A stretch of DNA of 64,000 nt from Chlorops oryzae (taxonomy: Eukaryota; Arthropoda; Insecta; Diptera; Chloropidae): the NCBI GenBank assembly GCA_020466095.1, contig CM035806.1, forward strand, positions 40,313,198 to 40,377,197, in the 5' to 3' direction. Position numbers and translations under genes: made by a program. The notes below the pieces were generated by a model. That model saw only the letters and a program-made list of their open reading frames with translations. It had not been told where the DNA came from and did not search any database. Positions 46,016-56,210 of this stretch are shown piece by piece. How positions within the stretch are numbered: the first letter of the stretch is position 1; every line of letters begins with the position of its first letter.

Positions 46016-46250
46016 GGCGCAGTCGGTCCTTCAGGATAAAAGAACATTATCCTTTAAACGAGCCTACATTCAAACAAGGACAAAGATATCTTTTGAATCG
46101 GATTCAAGAGTTGTGATTCCAGGAGTCTAACAAAAGGATTTCTGCGTATTGCGACTTATAAGAGGAATTAAAATCCTGCAACAACTTCAAACGTTTACTC
46201 CGAAATTCTTCCAAATAAAGCTGGTGCAAAGTGGATCGTTTCGAATATTT

Positions 46251-47150
46251 ATGAACAGTGATCAACTGGACGTTATTTGTCAGAAATTGAAAATCCTGGA
46301 AATAAACACCGATACCATGCTGGCCAAGGAGAAAAGAGAAATGTTTTTGCAAACTATCAAACTGATTTTACCATTCAATGGCAATAGAAACTATCTGGCT
46401 TTATTTATCGACAACATAGACACCATAGTTCCTGATTTCACTTCACTCGCTAACGAGGAAAAACCATTTTATTTTCAATGTATAACAAGTACTCTTCGCG
46501 ACGCAGCCCTAGACGTTATAAGGAAAGAACAACCGAAAGATTGGCCAACACTCAAAGGACTGTTAATTGATGAATTTGCTGACCATACACCAATTACAAC
46601 TCTTATTCTGTCAATCAACAACATAAAATTTAAAGGTAACGTAAAAACACTCTGCGAAGAAATTAACACCGAAATTTGCAAAATTAAGGATAACATAAAA
46701 TTAAGCAAAGCCGATTTATCTACACAGTCATTTTTAAGTAACGAATTACAACAAATTAGTATTAGAACACTTAAAAGAGAATTACCTTACCATCTTACTG
46801 CTTTGATTAATGCTAACCTAGCAACGGATATTAACTCCGCAATAAAAATTTTGAAAGAAAATGACGTATATGACGCAAAACCATTAAAGAGGAACAACTA
46901 TAGAAAGAATCAAATGACATTTCAAAATAATTTACGACCATCTTATACACCACAAAACATTTTACCTAATTCAGGATCTACCCAAAATTACAATTACCCA
47001 CAACATTCATTACCTCAACCACCACTAAACTTTCAAAGGCATAATTCAAATCAATCTCGGATAAGACGTTTCGGACCCCCAGAACCAATGGACCAAGATA
47101 CTGAAAATTTTCACTTAGTTGCCTCGGAACCTTACCTGAAATTGAATTAA
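46251..47150 (+). CDS. gag: Gag-like protein of the LTR element
   Basis: 299 residues from the ATG at 46251. The frame is open further upstream but has no ATG before this one. The middle is helical and charged (FIDNIDTIVPDFTSL, KDWPTLKGLLIDEFADHTP), typical of Ty3/gypsy Gag capsid sequence. The C-terminal third is rich in Asn, Gln and Pro and has no CCHC zinc knuckle. The last 46 nt overlap the pol frame, and a canonical A-AAT-TTT slippery heptamer sits at 47105-47111, in the correct register for a -1 ribosomal frameshift. Confidence 0.8.
   Translation: MNSDQLDVICQKLKILEINTDTMLAKEKREMFLQTIKLILPFNGNRNYLALFIDNIDTIVPDFTSLANEEKPFYFQCITSTLRDAALDVIRKEQPKDWPTLKGLLIDEFADHTPITTLILSINNIKFKGNVKTLCEEINTEICKIKDNIKLSKADLSTQSFLSNELQQISIRTLKRELPYHLTALINANLATDINSAIKILKENDVYDAKPLKRNNYRKNQMTFQNNLRPSYTPQNILPNSGSTQNYNYPQHSLPQPPLNFQRHNSNQSRIRRFGPPEPMDQDTENFHLVASEPYLKLN
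47105..47111 (+). promoter_or_regulatory. putative -1 ribosomal frameshift site (gag to pol)
   Basis: The heptamer AAATTTT matches X-XXY-YYZ in the gag frame (A|AAT|TTT). The pol frame opens exactly here, since its nearest upstream in-frame stop is at 47102-47104. Not tested for a downstream structure. Confidence 0.55.
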
Positions 47151-47515
47151 AGATTGCCAACCAACCAGTAAAATTTCTAGTAGATACAGGGTCATCAGTG
47201 AGTCTTATTAGACCCAACATACTAAAAAAAGAAAGTTCCCATACAAGACCAATTAAATTATCAACAATAACAGGAGAGATTATATTACAAGATGTAATAG
47301 AAATTTTTAGCTACAATTCAAAACGCACACTCAAGTTTTACGTTCATGACTTTTCAAAAACACATGATGGGTTACTAGGATGCGATATACTCAAGCTACT
47401 TGGCGCTAAAATAGATATAAAAGATGAAAATATAATTTTAAATGGTATTAAATACAAATTTTTGAATAATTTAAAAAATCACCCAATACAAAAAAAAATT
47501 AAATTTAGTAAGTAG
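47105..47515 (+). CDS. pol: Pol N-terminal part: aspartic protease
   Basis: Open from the frameshift site to a TAG at 47513-47515. FLVDTGSSVSLIRP carries the catalytic DTG motif of a retroviral-type aspartic protease, followed by a flap-like region and GLLGCDILKLLGAKID, the conserved C-terminal protease motif. The frame then breaks at a run of nine A (47490-47498) instead of continuing into reverse transcriptase as in related elements. It would be made only as a Gag-Pol fusion. Confidence 0.8.
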   Translation, partial: KFSLSCLGTLPEIELKIANQPVKFLVDTGSSVSLIRPNILKKESSHTRPIKLSTITGEIILQDVIEIFSYNSKRTLKFYVHDFSKTHDGLLGCDILKLLGAKIDIKDENIILNGIKYKFLNNLKNHPIQKKIKFSK

Positions 47516-50252
47516 TATTGAGGAAACCAAATTTAGACTAGATCATTTAAATAAAGAAGAATCATCTCAAATTAAGAAATTATTATCTAAATACAGAAAT
47601 ATATTCTATAAAGAAGGGGATACCTTAACATTTACAAATAGTATAAAACACCAGATAAAAACTATTCATGAGGATCCTATATATGTCAAATCATACAGAT
47701 ACCCCGAAGTCCATAAAGCCGAAGTTAACAAACAAATTAAATCAATGTTAGATCAAGGTATAATTTGCCATAGTACATCACCATACTCTGCTCCTATATG
47801 GGTCGTTCCCAAGAAATTGGATTCCTCAGGAACCCAAAAATGGCGAATTGTTGTAGACTATCGTAAGTTAAACGATATTACTATAAACGACAAATTTCCT
47901 ATTCCAATTATAGATGAAATTCTTGATAAGCTTGGTCGGTGTATATACTTCAGTACCATCGATCTAGCGCAAGGCTTCCATCAAATAGAAACAGACCCAA
48001 AGGATAGAATAAAGACAGCTTTTTCCACACAAAATGGACATTATGAGTTTTTGAGGATGCCATTTGGTCTCAAAAACGCCCCATCCACTTTCCAACGGTT
48101 GATGAATACGATCTTGGATGGACTTGTTGGAAAAGACTGCCTTGTATATTTAGACGATATAATCGTTTTTAGTACTTCTTTGCAGGAACATATTGAATCC
48201 CTTGAAAGAGTATTTAACAGACTTAGCAAAGCTAATCTTAAAATTCAAATAAGTAAAAGCGAATTCCTAAAAAAAGAAACTGAATTTCTAGGACACATCA
48301 TTACTCCAAAAGGAATAAAACCTAACCCTAATAAAGTTGAAGCTATCTTAAAATATCCAATTCCTAAAACAGAAAAAGAGATAAAACAGTTCCTTGGTTT
48401 AGCCGGATTTTATAGGAAATTCATAAAAAACTTTTCAAAAATAACAAAACCACTAACATATTGTCTTAAAAAAGGCAATAAAATTGATATATCTAATGAC
48501 GAATATAAAAACGCAGTAGACACCATAAAGCTTTTAATAACCAAAGATCCTATATTAGCCTATCCAGACTATGAAAAACTATTTACTTTAACAACAGATG
48601 CTTCTAATGTAGCACTTGGGGCAGTCCTAAGCCAACAAGGACGTCCCATCTGCTTTGCCAGTCGCACACTTAACGAACATGAATTACATTACTCTACAAC
48701 AGAAAAAGAACTACTCGCTTTAGTTTGGGCTACAAAATATTTTAGACCTTATTTATATGGTAGGAAATTCATTATCAATAGCGATCATCGACCACTTCAA
48801 TGGCTTCATAATTTAAAAGAACCCAACTCCAAATTACAGAGATGGAAACTACGATTAAATGAATTTGATTTCGATATAAAATATATTCCAGGCAAAGAAA
48901 ATCATGTAGCTGACGCTTTATCACGAAACTGCGTTCAAAAATGCAACTTGGGTGAGGCAATTTCAAATGTTGCTACTATTCACTCAGCAGATGAAGACAA
49001 CGAAAATTTTATTCCAATCTCTGAGAGACCTCTCAATATTTATAAAAATCAGTTGAAATTAATTAAGAGTACCCAAGACAGCGTCCATACTGAAAAAATT
49101 TTTAAAAACAACATAACTACAATATATTATACAGAACTTACAAAAGAAAAGATAAAAGAAATAATTAAATCATATCTCCTAAACCATCAAGTAACGATCT
49201 TCATGCCAAATAATAAAGATTTTTTAGAATTTCAGAATATTTACAAAACGTTAGTTAACAATAGACGAAATAAAATACTACGAGCTACTATCGAACTTCA
49301 AAATATCTTTAATTACCCTGATTTTAAAACAAAAGTGATCGAAACCCATCTAGAAGGATTGCACCAAGGCATAGAAAAAGTAGCGAGCTGTTTAAAAAAA
49401 AAATATTACTATCCTAATTATTTAAAAGAAATCACCAAGATCATTAACGAATGTGAATTGTGTAATCGTTGCAAATATGATCACATTACGCACAAAATCC
49501 CTTTCAAAATCACCCCTCCCGTTTATGAAAGAAGAGAAAAATTTGTCATTGATTTTTGGGAATGGGAAAAATCTTATTTTTTGACATGTATTGATATTTA
49601 TTCTAAATTCGCTACTGTAGAAAAAGTAAATGCATTAAATTGGTTAGAAACAAAAAAAGCATTACTCAAAATTTTTAATACAATGGGCCCACCAAAAATC
49701 TTAAAGATAGATCAAGATCAAGGTATTAACAACGTTAACATAAAAGATTGGTGTACCCAATTAGACATAAAAATCGAAGTTACAACAGGAAAAATTGGAA
49801 TATCAGATATAGAGCGTTTACACAAAACTCTCAATGAAAAATTACGAATAATAAACACATCAGGCAACAAAGAACTTCAATATTTTCAAATTGAGCAAAC
49901 ATTGTTCACTTATAACCACAATATAGTACATTCCACAACAGGCGAAACTCCATACAATATTTTTTTTAATCAATTACCACCGAAATTTAATCCACAATTG
50001 ATTAAAGAAAATCGAATACGTAATTCAAATAAAGCACGAAACGAAAATCAGATTGATACAAATTACGTAAATGCAGAAAACGTCAGAAAACGTCTCAATA
50101 AAAATCAAAATCCCTTTAAAGAAGTAAAATTGGTCAAAGCAGAAGATGATAAGGAACACTTTGTAGTAAAGTTTAAAACCAGAAATGTACGAAAATATAA
50201 GAATCATTTTAAAAGGAAAAAGAAAAATAATTATTCTATCAATGAATTGTAA
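47469..50252 (+). CDS. pol: Pol: reverse transcriptase, RNase H, integrase
   Basis: Frame open from 47469 to the TAA at 50250-50252; the first ATG is 47745, but the part before it is also pol sequence (SIEETKFRLDHLN, SYRYPEVHKAEV), so translation as a fusion is expected. RT motifs in order: WRIVVDYRKLND, TIDLAQGFHQI, PFGLKNAPSTFQRLM, YLDDIIVFS (catalytic YxDD) and FLGLAGFYRKFIKNFSK. RNase H: TDASNVALGAVLSQ, STTEKELLALVWA and INSDHRPLQWL. Integrase: an HHCC zinc finger (HLEGLHQG ... CELCNRC), catalytic D in VIDFWEW, D in KIDQDQG and E in SDIERLHKTL. It ends with a basic tail. All catalytic residues are present. Break with the protease frame as noted. Confidence 0.88.
47490..47498 (+). other. 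A9 homopolymer at the protease/RT frame break
   Basis: The protease frame enters this run. After it, protease-frame translation stops within six codons, whereas the RT frame (shifted by one) is open across the run and onward to 50252. A one-base length change in this homopolymer is the simplest cause. Confidence 0.7.
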
Positions 50253-50333
50253 ATATCTATTGTAACACTGCACACTTTAAAGTAAGAATGTCCTAAACTC
50301 ACCAGATACGCAATGAGGACATTGCACTATTTT

Positions 50334-50344
50334 GGGGTGGGAGG
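50334..50344 (+). promoter_or_regulatory. polypurine tract of the LTR element
   Basis: GGGGTGGGAGG directly abuts the 3' LTR, the expected site for priming plus-strand DNA synthesis; a single T interrupts it. Confidence 0.7.
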
Positions 50345-50573
50345 AGTAACATAGCAACACACATTTTCTTTTTTCTAATTTATTTTCTTTCACTTTGTCA
50401 AATTGATCAAAGTGACATTGGGAATGAAAAATGAAAGAAAATAAATTGATAAGCTTAGAAATATTTTTATAAAAATTATTATTAAGTTTTCTTTAAACAA
50501 AAAAACTTGTAAATAAAAACCTTATTATTGTTCAATAAAAACGAATTTATTAATAACAAAAAAGGTTTTGTTA

Positions 50574-50575
<2 letters not shown>
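50345..50575 (+). repeat. 3' LTR
   Basis: 231 bp, identical to the 5' LTR, followed by the rest of the (AT)n microsatellite. Confidence 0.92.
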
Positions 50576-50613
<38 letters not shown>

Positions 50614-51268
50614 CACATGTATTGCTAAATATTGTTTTCAGTGCATATGGCTTGCTTAGGCACACATATGTATGTATGTACATACATACATGTGATAGAT
50701 TAGAAAAATTGTGAAAGTGGTCGTGTTGGGCAACACTGATCAATATGAATGACCCTCCGTTTTGGGGAGTAGAAGGCCTCAGCCAAACCTTAAAGGAGTT
50801 CGACTAAGTTTTTTGGTTAAACTTGTAGAAAAATTACAAAAAAAAAAAAAAAAAAACAACTTTAAAATCCCTCTTGGGCACCGCCTGACCCTTCCTTCAC
50901 CAGCAAGGTCTTTTCGGTTCAACAAAAAATGTTCATCATGTTTTTGAATCAGAAAATTTCTTTGTAAAAGGAAGATGTTAATTTACACCATGATACAAGA
51001 AAACAAGATGGCGCCACTTCAGCCCGATGATGTCACAAATACAAAAAGGAGAGCTTCGTTGTTGTTGTTTTGCATGTTAAGCCCAACGTCACAACTATGT
51101 ATACTTTATAGAGTCCGACCGAAGTCAAAATTTTCAACCGAAACCGAACCGAAACCGAATATTCGGTTTTTTTAAAGATTCGGTGGCCGAACCGAAACCG
51201 AAAATTTTCAAATCTGAGAAACAAAACTAATTTTATTGTTTGCTAGTATATGAATTTATAATATATAC

Positions 51269-52185
51269 CAGGGACTGTAAATAACGGTTATCAACAAAAT
51301 TGTTGAAGAAAAAGTTCGGATGGAACTAATGGTCGGAGCAAATAATGAATGACATCCCTAGAATCCGCATGACTTTTTCTTCCGGAATCCACAATCACTT
51401 TTATTTTTTAACTTTTTCCTATAAAAGTCAAATAATAATCATTATTTTTCAGGTTTAATTTTTCAGTCAAAAATTGATTTGATTAAAAATTTTTCGAGCA
51501 AAAAATAATCGTTTTTCTGTGATCGTTTGTTTTCGAGCAAGAATATCAGTCAAAACCAATTTTCTCGAAAAGTACTTCTCCAATTTAACTTATTTTAACC
51601 CTATCCGAATAGGTGATAAAGGATTACCAACATACTTATTTTCGAATGGGTCTTATCATGCAAAATTTGCCAAAAAACAATTTTTTGGGTAAAATTTCTA
51701 AGAAAACTTTTGCGTCTGGATATAGTAGCACGCGATATGCATAGTTATCAATGCTTTTGTGGTGCATAGTTATTAGAAAAAGTCAGAAGTCAATTGTTGC
51801 ACTGTGCAGTGTACAAAAAATGTAAATAAATTTTTATTGATGTTCAAAATAATAATTAACTTTTAACAAGCAAATCGTTTCAAGTATTTCCGATGTCAAT
51901 TTTTTTAAATCTTGGACAAGCCAATGCAGAATAAATTGTTTCAAAGTGTAAAATTGGACAAGTACTTTTCGAGAAAATTGGTTTTGACTGATATTCTTGC
52001 TCGAAAAAAAACGATCACAGAAAAACGATTATTTTTTGATCGAAAAAATTTTAATCAAATCAAATTTTAATCAAATTAACTGAAAACTTAAACTCAAGGA
52101 ATAACGGTTATAAAAAAAAACAAGCACTTTTATAACCGTTATTTCGTGATTTTTATAATAAAAATCATAACCGTTACGGTCCCTG
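51269..52185. mobile_element. 917-bp hAT-type MITE, nested
   Basis: Ends CAGGGACTGTAAATAACGG and, complemented, CAGGGACCGTAACGG, with an exact 8-bp duplication ATATATAC (51261-51268, 52186-52193). A long internal inverted repeat pairs about 51460-51600 with 51955-52085 (AAAACCAATTTTCTCGAAAA and complement). No ORF. Confidence 0.9.
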
Positions 52186-52509
52186 ATATATACATTACTA
52201 GAGCTCGGATTTTGAATATTTTCAATTTTTTTCAATTATTTGAGATTATTGAATATTTTGATTTTTTTTAAATTTTTTTTGCATTTAACTGTGCTTTTTG
52301 AATATTTTATTCACTGAAGTAGGCTTTTTTTTTTTTTAATTTAACAATTCAAAATTTTAATAGGCTTACTAAATCGAACTAATTTGAAATCTTTGACTGT
52401 GATTTTTTTTGCATTTTTGTTGGAATGTTTTTTGAATATTTTTTTAAATTTTTTTTCATTTTTTTACATATTCAAATTCCGAGGCATGTACATTACTAAT
52501 GTAAAAAAA

Positions 52510-53848
52510 AACAAGTAAGGGTGTTATAGTCAGGCGAGCCTGACAATAGAATACCCGACACAGACACATATGTTCAAAGAAATTTCAATATCAAGAAGTC
52601 TTTAAGGCCATAAGGGGCCCTATATACCGACTTTTGTTGAATTTCTTTATGAAAACCGCCCGTTTGCCACGCCCACTTTTCAAATTTTTTTTTTTTCTAA
52701 TCGGAGGCCTTAATCAAATTCTAAGTTTCAGTGAAATATCTCAAAAAAATCCGATTTTGGGGCAGTTTCGAGATTTTTGTGACAGACCCTAGTACTGGAG
52801 GTACCCTTAATAATGGAAAATTTTGGAGGGGATGTTTATGGCTACAAAGGAAGCATAACTGCCAAATTTCGTTCAAGTCCCATTTGAAATTCGGGTGTAG
52901 GAGGCAATTTTTGAAAAACGCCCTTCGGCAACGCCCACTTTTCCAATTTTTTGAAATTGAATAAATTGACTTCAAATATTTTCAACTATCAAATTTCATC
53001 AAAATATCTTGAAAAACTTCGATTTAAGAGCAGTTTTTTTGATTTTCGTAACAGACCCTAGTACTGGAGGTACCCCTAAAAATGGTCCGATCGGGTCCAT
53101 TCTCGAACTTGTTCTTACTCATGTCCCCGTGAGCACGCATACCAAATTTTGTCGAGATATCTCAACTCCTTCAATAAGATAACTGTATACAAACAGACAG
53201 ACATGTCTAAATCGAATCTCTTGGTGATACTGATCATTTCTATATATATTTTGTATGGTCTATCTCGACTGGTTCTGGGTGTTACACACAAACGCAATAT
53301 ACCCTCGACACAGAGTGTGTATTTCAACATATTTTGATGAAAGTTGATATTTGAACATGTTTAAAGGCAAGTAAGTAATATGATTTATAAAAATTGGAAA
53401 AGTAGGCGTGTCTGAAGGGCGTTTTTCGAAAATTGCCTCCTACACCCGAAATTCAAATGGGACTTGAACGAAATTTGGCAATTATGCTTCCTTTGTAGCC
53501 ATAAACATCCTCCGAAAAATTTTCCTTGATCGGTCCATTATTAAGGGTACCTCCAGGACTAGGGTCTGTCACAAAAATCCCAAAACTGCCTCAAAATCTG
53601 ACTTTTTCGAAATATTTCAATGAAACTTAGGATTTGAGTGTATATCTAAGCCTCCGATTAAAATCCCAAAAAAATTGGAAAAGTGGGCGTGGTAATGGGG
53701 CAGTTTTCATAAAGAAATTTAATGAAAGTCGGTATATGCGGCCCCTTATGGTCTTAAACACCTCTTGATATTAAAAGTTATTTGAACACGGTGTCTGTGT
53801 CGGGTATTCTATTGTCAGGCTCGCCTGACTATAACACCCTTACTTGTT
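52510..53848. mobile_element. full-length foldback element, family A
   Basis: 1339 bp with long inverted arms (about 500 bp each) running inward from AACAAGTAAGGGTGTTATAG. Each tip has a hairpin GTCAGGCGAGCCTGAC followed by AATAGAATACCCGACACAG. Inner shared blocks include CAGACCCTAGTACTGGAGG and AAAACGCCCTTC. The centre (about 53100-53340) is single-copy and contains an ACAGACAGACATG motif. Half copies or fragments lie at 16114, 34320 and 61733-62630. No ORF is credible. Confidence 0.8.
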
Positions 53849-53922
53849 AAAATTAAGGCTTTGTCACTTTAAGTAGTTGTACAAAGTTTTGTTTCAAGTC
53901 TTTTGGTATTTCCATAACAGTA

Positions 53923-54069
53923 TGTATGTATGTATGTTGCAGTGGAGTTTTTGAAAAACAAGTGCTAGGCTTGGAACGTTACACTCCGTTTCGCCTGGGT
54001 CGGAAATCGATCCTCGGACCCTGGGATCAACAGCATAGAACGCATCTCCTACGCTATCCCAGAGCCACT
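53923..54069 (-). mobile_element. tRNA-derived SINE, short copy
   Basis: Minus-strand copy of the SINE at 26819-27065, flanked by an exact 11-bp duplication CCATAACAGTA (53912-53922, 54070-54080). It keeps the A-box, B-box and GGCGAAACGGAGTGTAACGT body. It ends CCACTGCAACATACATACAT, like the LINE tail at 26776-26800. About 100 bp of the body are missing compared with the other copy. Confidence 0.88.
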
Positions 54070-56089
54070 CCATAACAGTAAAATGTGAAAATTTTTCTTT
54101 TTCAAAATACTAAAATATGTTTGAAAGTTTCGGTTTCGGCCTTTTCCGAGCTAAAACCGAACAGAAACCGAAACTGACAATTTAGGACGATTCGGTGGCC
54201 GAACCGAAACCGAAACCGAAGGTTCGGTCGGACTCTAATACTTTAGCATGGGAAACAACAACAATACGAATGCTACAAAATAGCGGTGCGGTACCCGAAG
54301 TGGCGCTATCTTGCTCTCTTTGTATCACGATTTATACCAACGAAACATACACACTGACATTGAGGTTTGAAAATTTCTAAAATTTTGTCTTTCCTAAAAA
54401 TGTTTCTTAGGTCCAAAGTTTGGAGTACGTCATCTGCAGGTGATCTTAATGTTTTTTGGCCTCAGCATATCAATAATGATGCGATCGAATATTTCATTCG
54501 CTATTGTTGCAATGACCGACAGGACTACAGCGAATCCGGATTTTGTTGTAAGTCAATGAAGGGAATTTCCTCATTCAATTTGATGCGATATATGTTACAT
54601 ATATTAGGATGTTTCTTAAAAATTTTCCTTTTTTCTTTTAGGATTATGATTGGGATTCACAGGCGCGAGCGGTCATCTTGAGCTGTTTCTATTGGGGCTA
54701 TCTTGTCACACAAATTCCATCAGGACCAATAATCCAGAAAATTGGTGGAAAAACAGCATTGTTAATTGGTGTAGGTTTTTGTTCCATTGGATCATCCTTA
54801 CCCCGTATGCAGCAGATTTGGGTGGATGGCAACTTGTTGTTGCCCTGCGGGTCCTACAGGGCTTGGTTCAGGGCTTTGTTATGCCAACAGTACATGGAAT
54901 TGTATCGAAATGGGCCCCTTTGGAAGAACGCAGTGCCCTGGCTACTCTTGTCTATGTTGGCGTTCCATCGGGCATTGTTATTATGCTGGGTGGCAGCGGT
55001 ATGCTTGCCTCATCCGCAATGGGTTGGCCCAGTATTTTTTACATTCCTGCTGTCGCAGGCCTTATTTGGTGTGTTCTATGGGTTATTTGGGGTGCAAGCT
55101 CTCCACTTGAATACAAATCGATAACACCGGAGGAATTAAAGTATATTGAAAGCTCTCAAGGCCACACAGTAGATGAAGCAGAGCGGAGAGCGAAATTGAA
55201 AGTACCCTATTGCGATATAATGATGTCCGTTCCATTCTGGGCACTTATTGTTACATCATGTGCACAAAGCTGGTCAATTATGACCATAACAACACAGTTG
55301 CCAACGTTTCTTAAAAAAGTTCTTGAAATGGACATCGAAGACAATGCCATTTTTTCGGCAATGCCAAATTTATCCGGTTTCATCATGTCCTTCGTCTTCT
55401 TGTGGCTTTGGTCAGTATTACAGAGGCCGGGACGAATGTCACTGCGCGTTGGCCGCAAAGTCTTCAACACGATTGCTCTTTGGGGACCAATGATATCATT
55501 GTTCTGTCTCGGTTTTGTGGGTGAAGAAAATGCGACCTTAACCGTTACATTGATTGTGCTCACAAACAGTATTAATGCAGCCTTACATTTTGGCTTCCAT
55601 GCGAACCATATTGATCTCTCGCCGAATTTCGCCGGTGTTCTTATGGGTATTACCAACTTTATGGGAAGCATGATGAACATCATATCGCCATTGGTTGTGG
55701 GAGTTGTCGTCACGGATGAGGTACATACATACATATATATATATACAAATTAAATGGATTTCTATAAAAATTTTGAAAAACCATTCATTTAATGTAATTT
55801 CAATATTTGCAGAAAAATCCCGACCAATGGCACATCATATTCTTTATCGGTTCTTTTGCGTGCTTTATTGGAAATTTGGCCTTTCTTTTGTTCGGGAAAA
55901 CCGAGCCCCAACCTTGGGATGATAAAGAAAAATCAACGAATCACGAAAAACGAAAATCTGTACAGGTCGAAGCACAGAATTAGCTCGGGGAATTGTATTG
56001 TTATTTTTTTTTAAATTTAATTTTGTTTGTTTGTTATTATAAAGTTAGAATTAGTCGTATTCGTTTTATGAATAAAATTTAAATACTTA

Positions 56090-56210
56090 TAGCATGTCCT
56101 CACTATAGGCCCAAATTACGTAATTTGAGCGTTTTCGTAATTTCACTGAAATTACGAAATTACGAAAACGCTCAAATTACGTAATTTGGGCCCATAGTGA
56201 GGACATGCTA
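56090..56210. repeat. 121-bp near-perfect palindrome after gene 4
   Basis: Arms of about 55 bp (from TAGCATGTCCTCACTAT to TTTTCGTAATTTC) are inverted with one mismatch around an ~11-bp centre. TTA occurs on both sides (56086-56089 region and 56211-56213). It starts 14 bp after the gene 4 AATAAA, so it may lie in or just beyond the mRNA end. Consistent with a minimal MITE. Confidence 0.85.

Larger units (their letters stand above)
45785..50575 (+). mobile_element. Ty3/gypsy-type LTR retrotransposon, young insertion
   Basis: A 4791-bp element in gene 4 intron 1, same strand as the gene. It has identical 231-bp LTRs (AGTAAC...GTTACT), a primer-binding site TGGCGCAGTCGG overlapping the LTR end at 46015 (tRNA-Ser type, as I recall for the 17.6/297 group), gag, a protease frame, an RT/RNase H/integrase frame, and a polypurine tract (GGGGTGGGAGG, 50334-50344) before the 3' LTR. 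There is no env: only about 90 bp separate pol from the 3' LTR. Identical LTRs point to very recent insertion. The target is an (AT)n tract, and a clean 4-bp duplication cannot be read because of the repeat. Domain order PR-RT-RH-IN places it in Ty3/gypsy. Confidence 0.92.
51109..54237. mobile_element. hAT-type element with ACCGAA repeats, interrupted three times
   Basis: Inverted ends TAGAGTCCGACCGAA and exact 8-bp duplication ATACTTTA (51101-51108, 54238-54245). The subterminal regions consist of CCGAAACCGAA units (51120-51200 and 54115-54230). Its original body is only a few hundred bp; the rest is later insertions at 51269-52185, 52510-53848 and 53923-54069. Confidence 0.88.
50986..54345. 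mobile_element. outermost inverted repeat of a nested stack
   Basis: About 50986-51078 and 54247-54340 are diverged inverted copies (CAAGATGGCGCCACTTC against GAAGTGGCGCTATCTTG; GTTGTTGTTGTTTTGCATG against GCATGGGAAACAACAACAA). They flank the hAT element at 51109-54237, implying an older TIR element that received the later insertions. Its true ends and superfamily are not resolved. Confidence 0.5.
43117..55983 (+). pseudogene. SLC17-type MFS transporter, gene 4 (single-base frameshift)
   Basis: The exons are 43117-43159, 54411-54547, 54642-55720 and 55813-55983, with intact GT-AG sites in the same phases as its relatives. Exon 1 (MTSSDIKSMDTPLK) joins to GPKFGVRHLQ. TM1 reads MRSNISFAIVAMTD. 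Exon 3 is 1079 nt, one short of gene 3. The loss is at about 54791-54796: gene 3 reads GGAGCTATCCTTACC, whereas here GGATCATCCTTACC lacks a base. Translation would then run in a wrong frame to a stop at 55122-55124, giving about 220 aa. Beyond that point the original frame is fully open with all family motifs (WAPLEERS, NHIDLSPNFAGVLMGITN) and an intact exon 4. AATAAA is at 56071-56076. Either a very young pseudogene, a segregating null allele, or an assembly error. Intron 1 is 11.25 kb and filled with transposable elements. Confidence 0.85.

Noticed and set aside
50576..50608. A clean 4-bp target duplication for the LTR element
   Set aside because: Left flank ends ATAA and right flank begins TATA; within an AT microsatellite the duplication cannot be defined.
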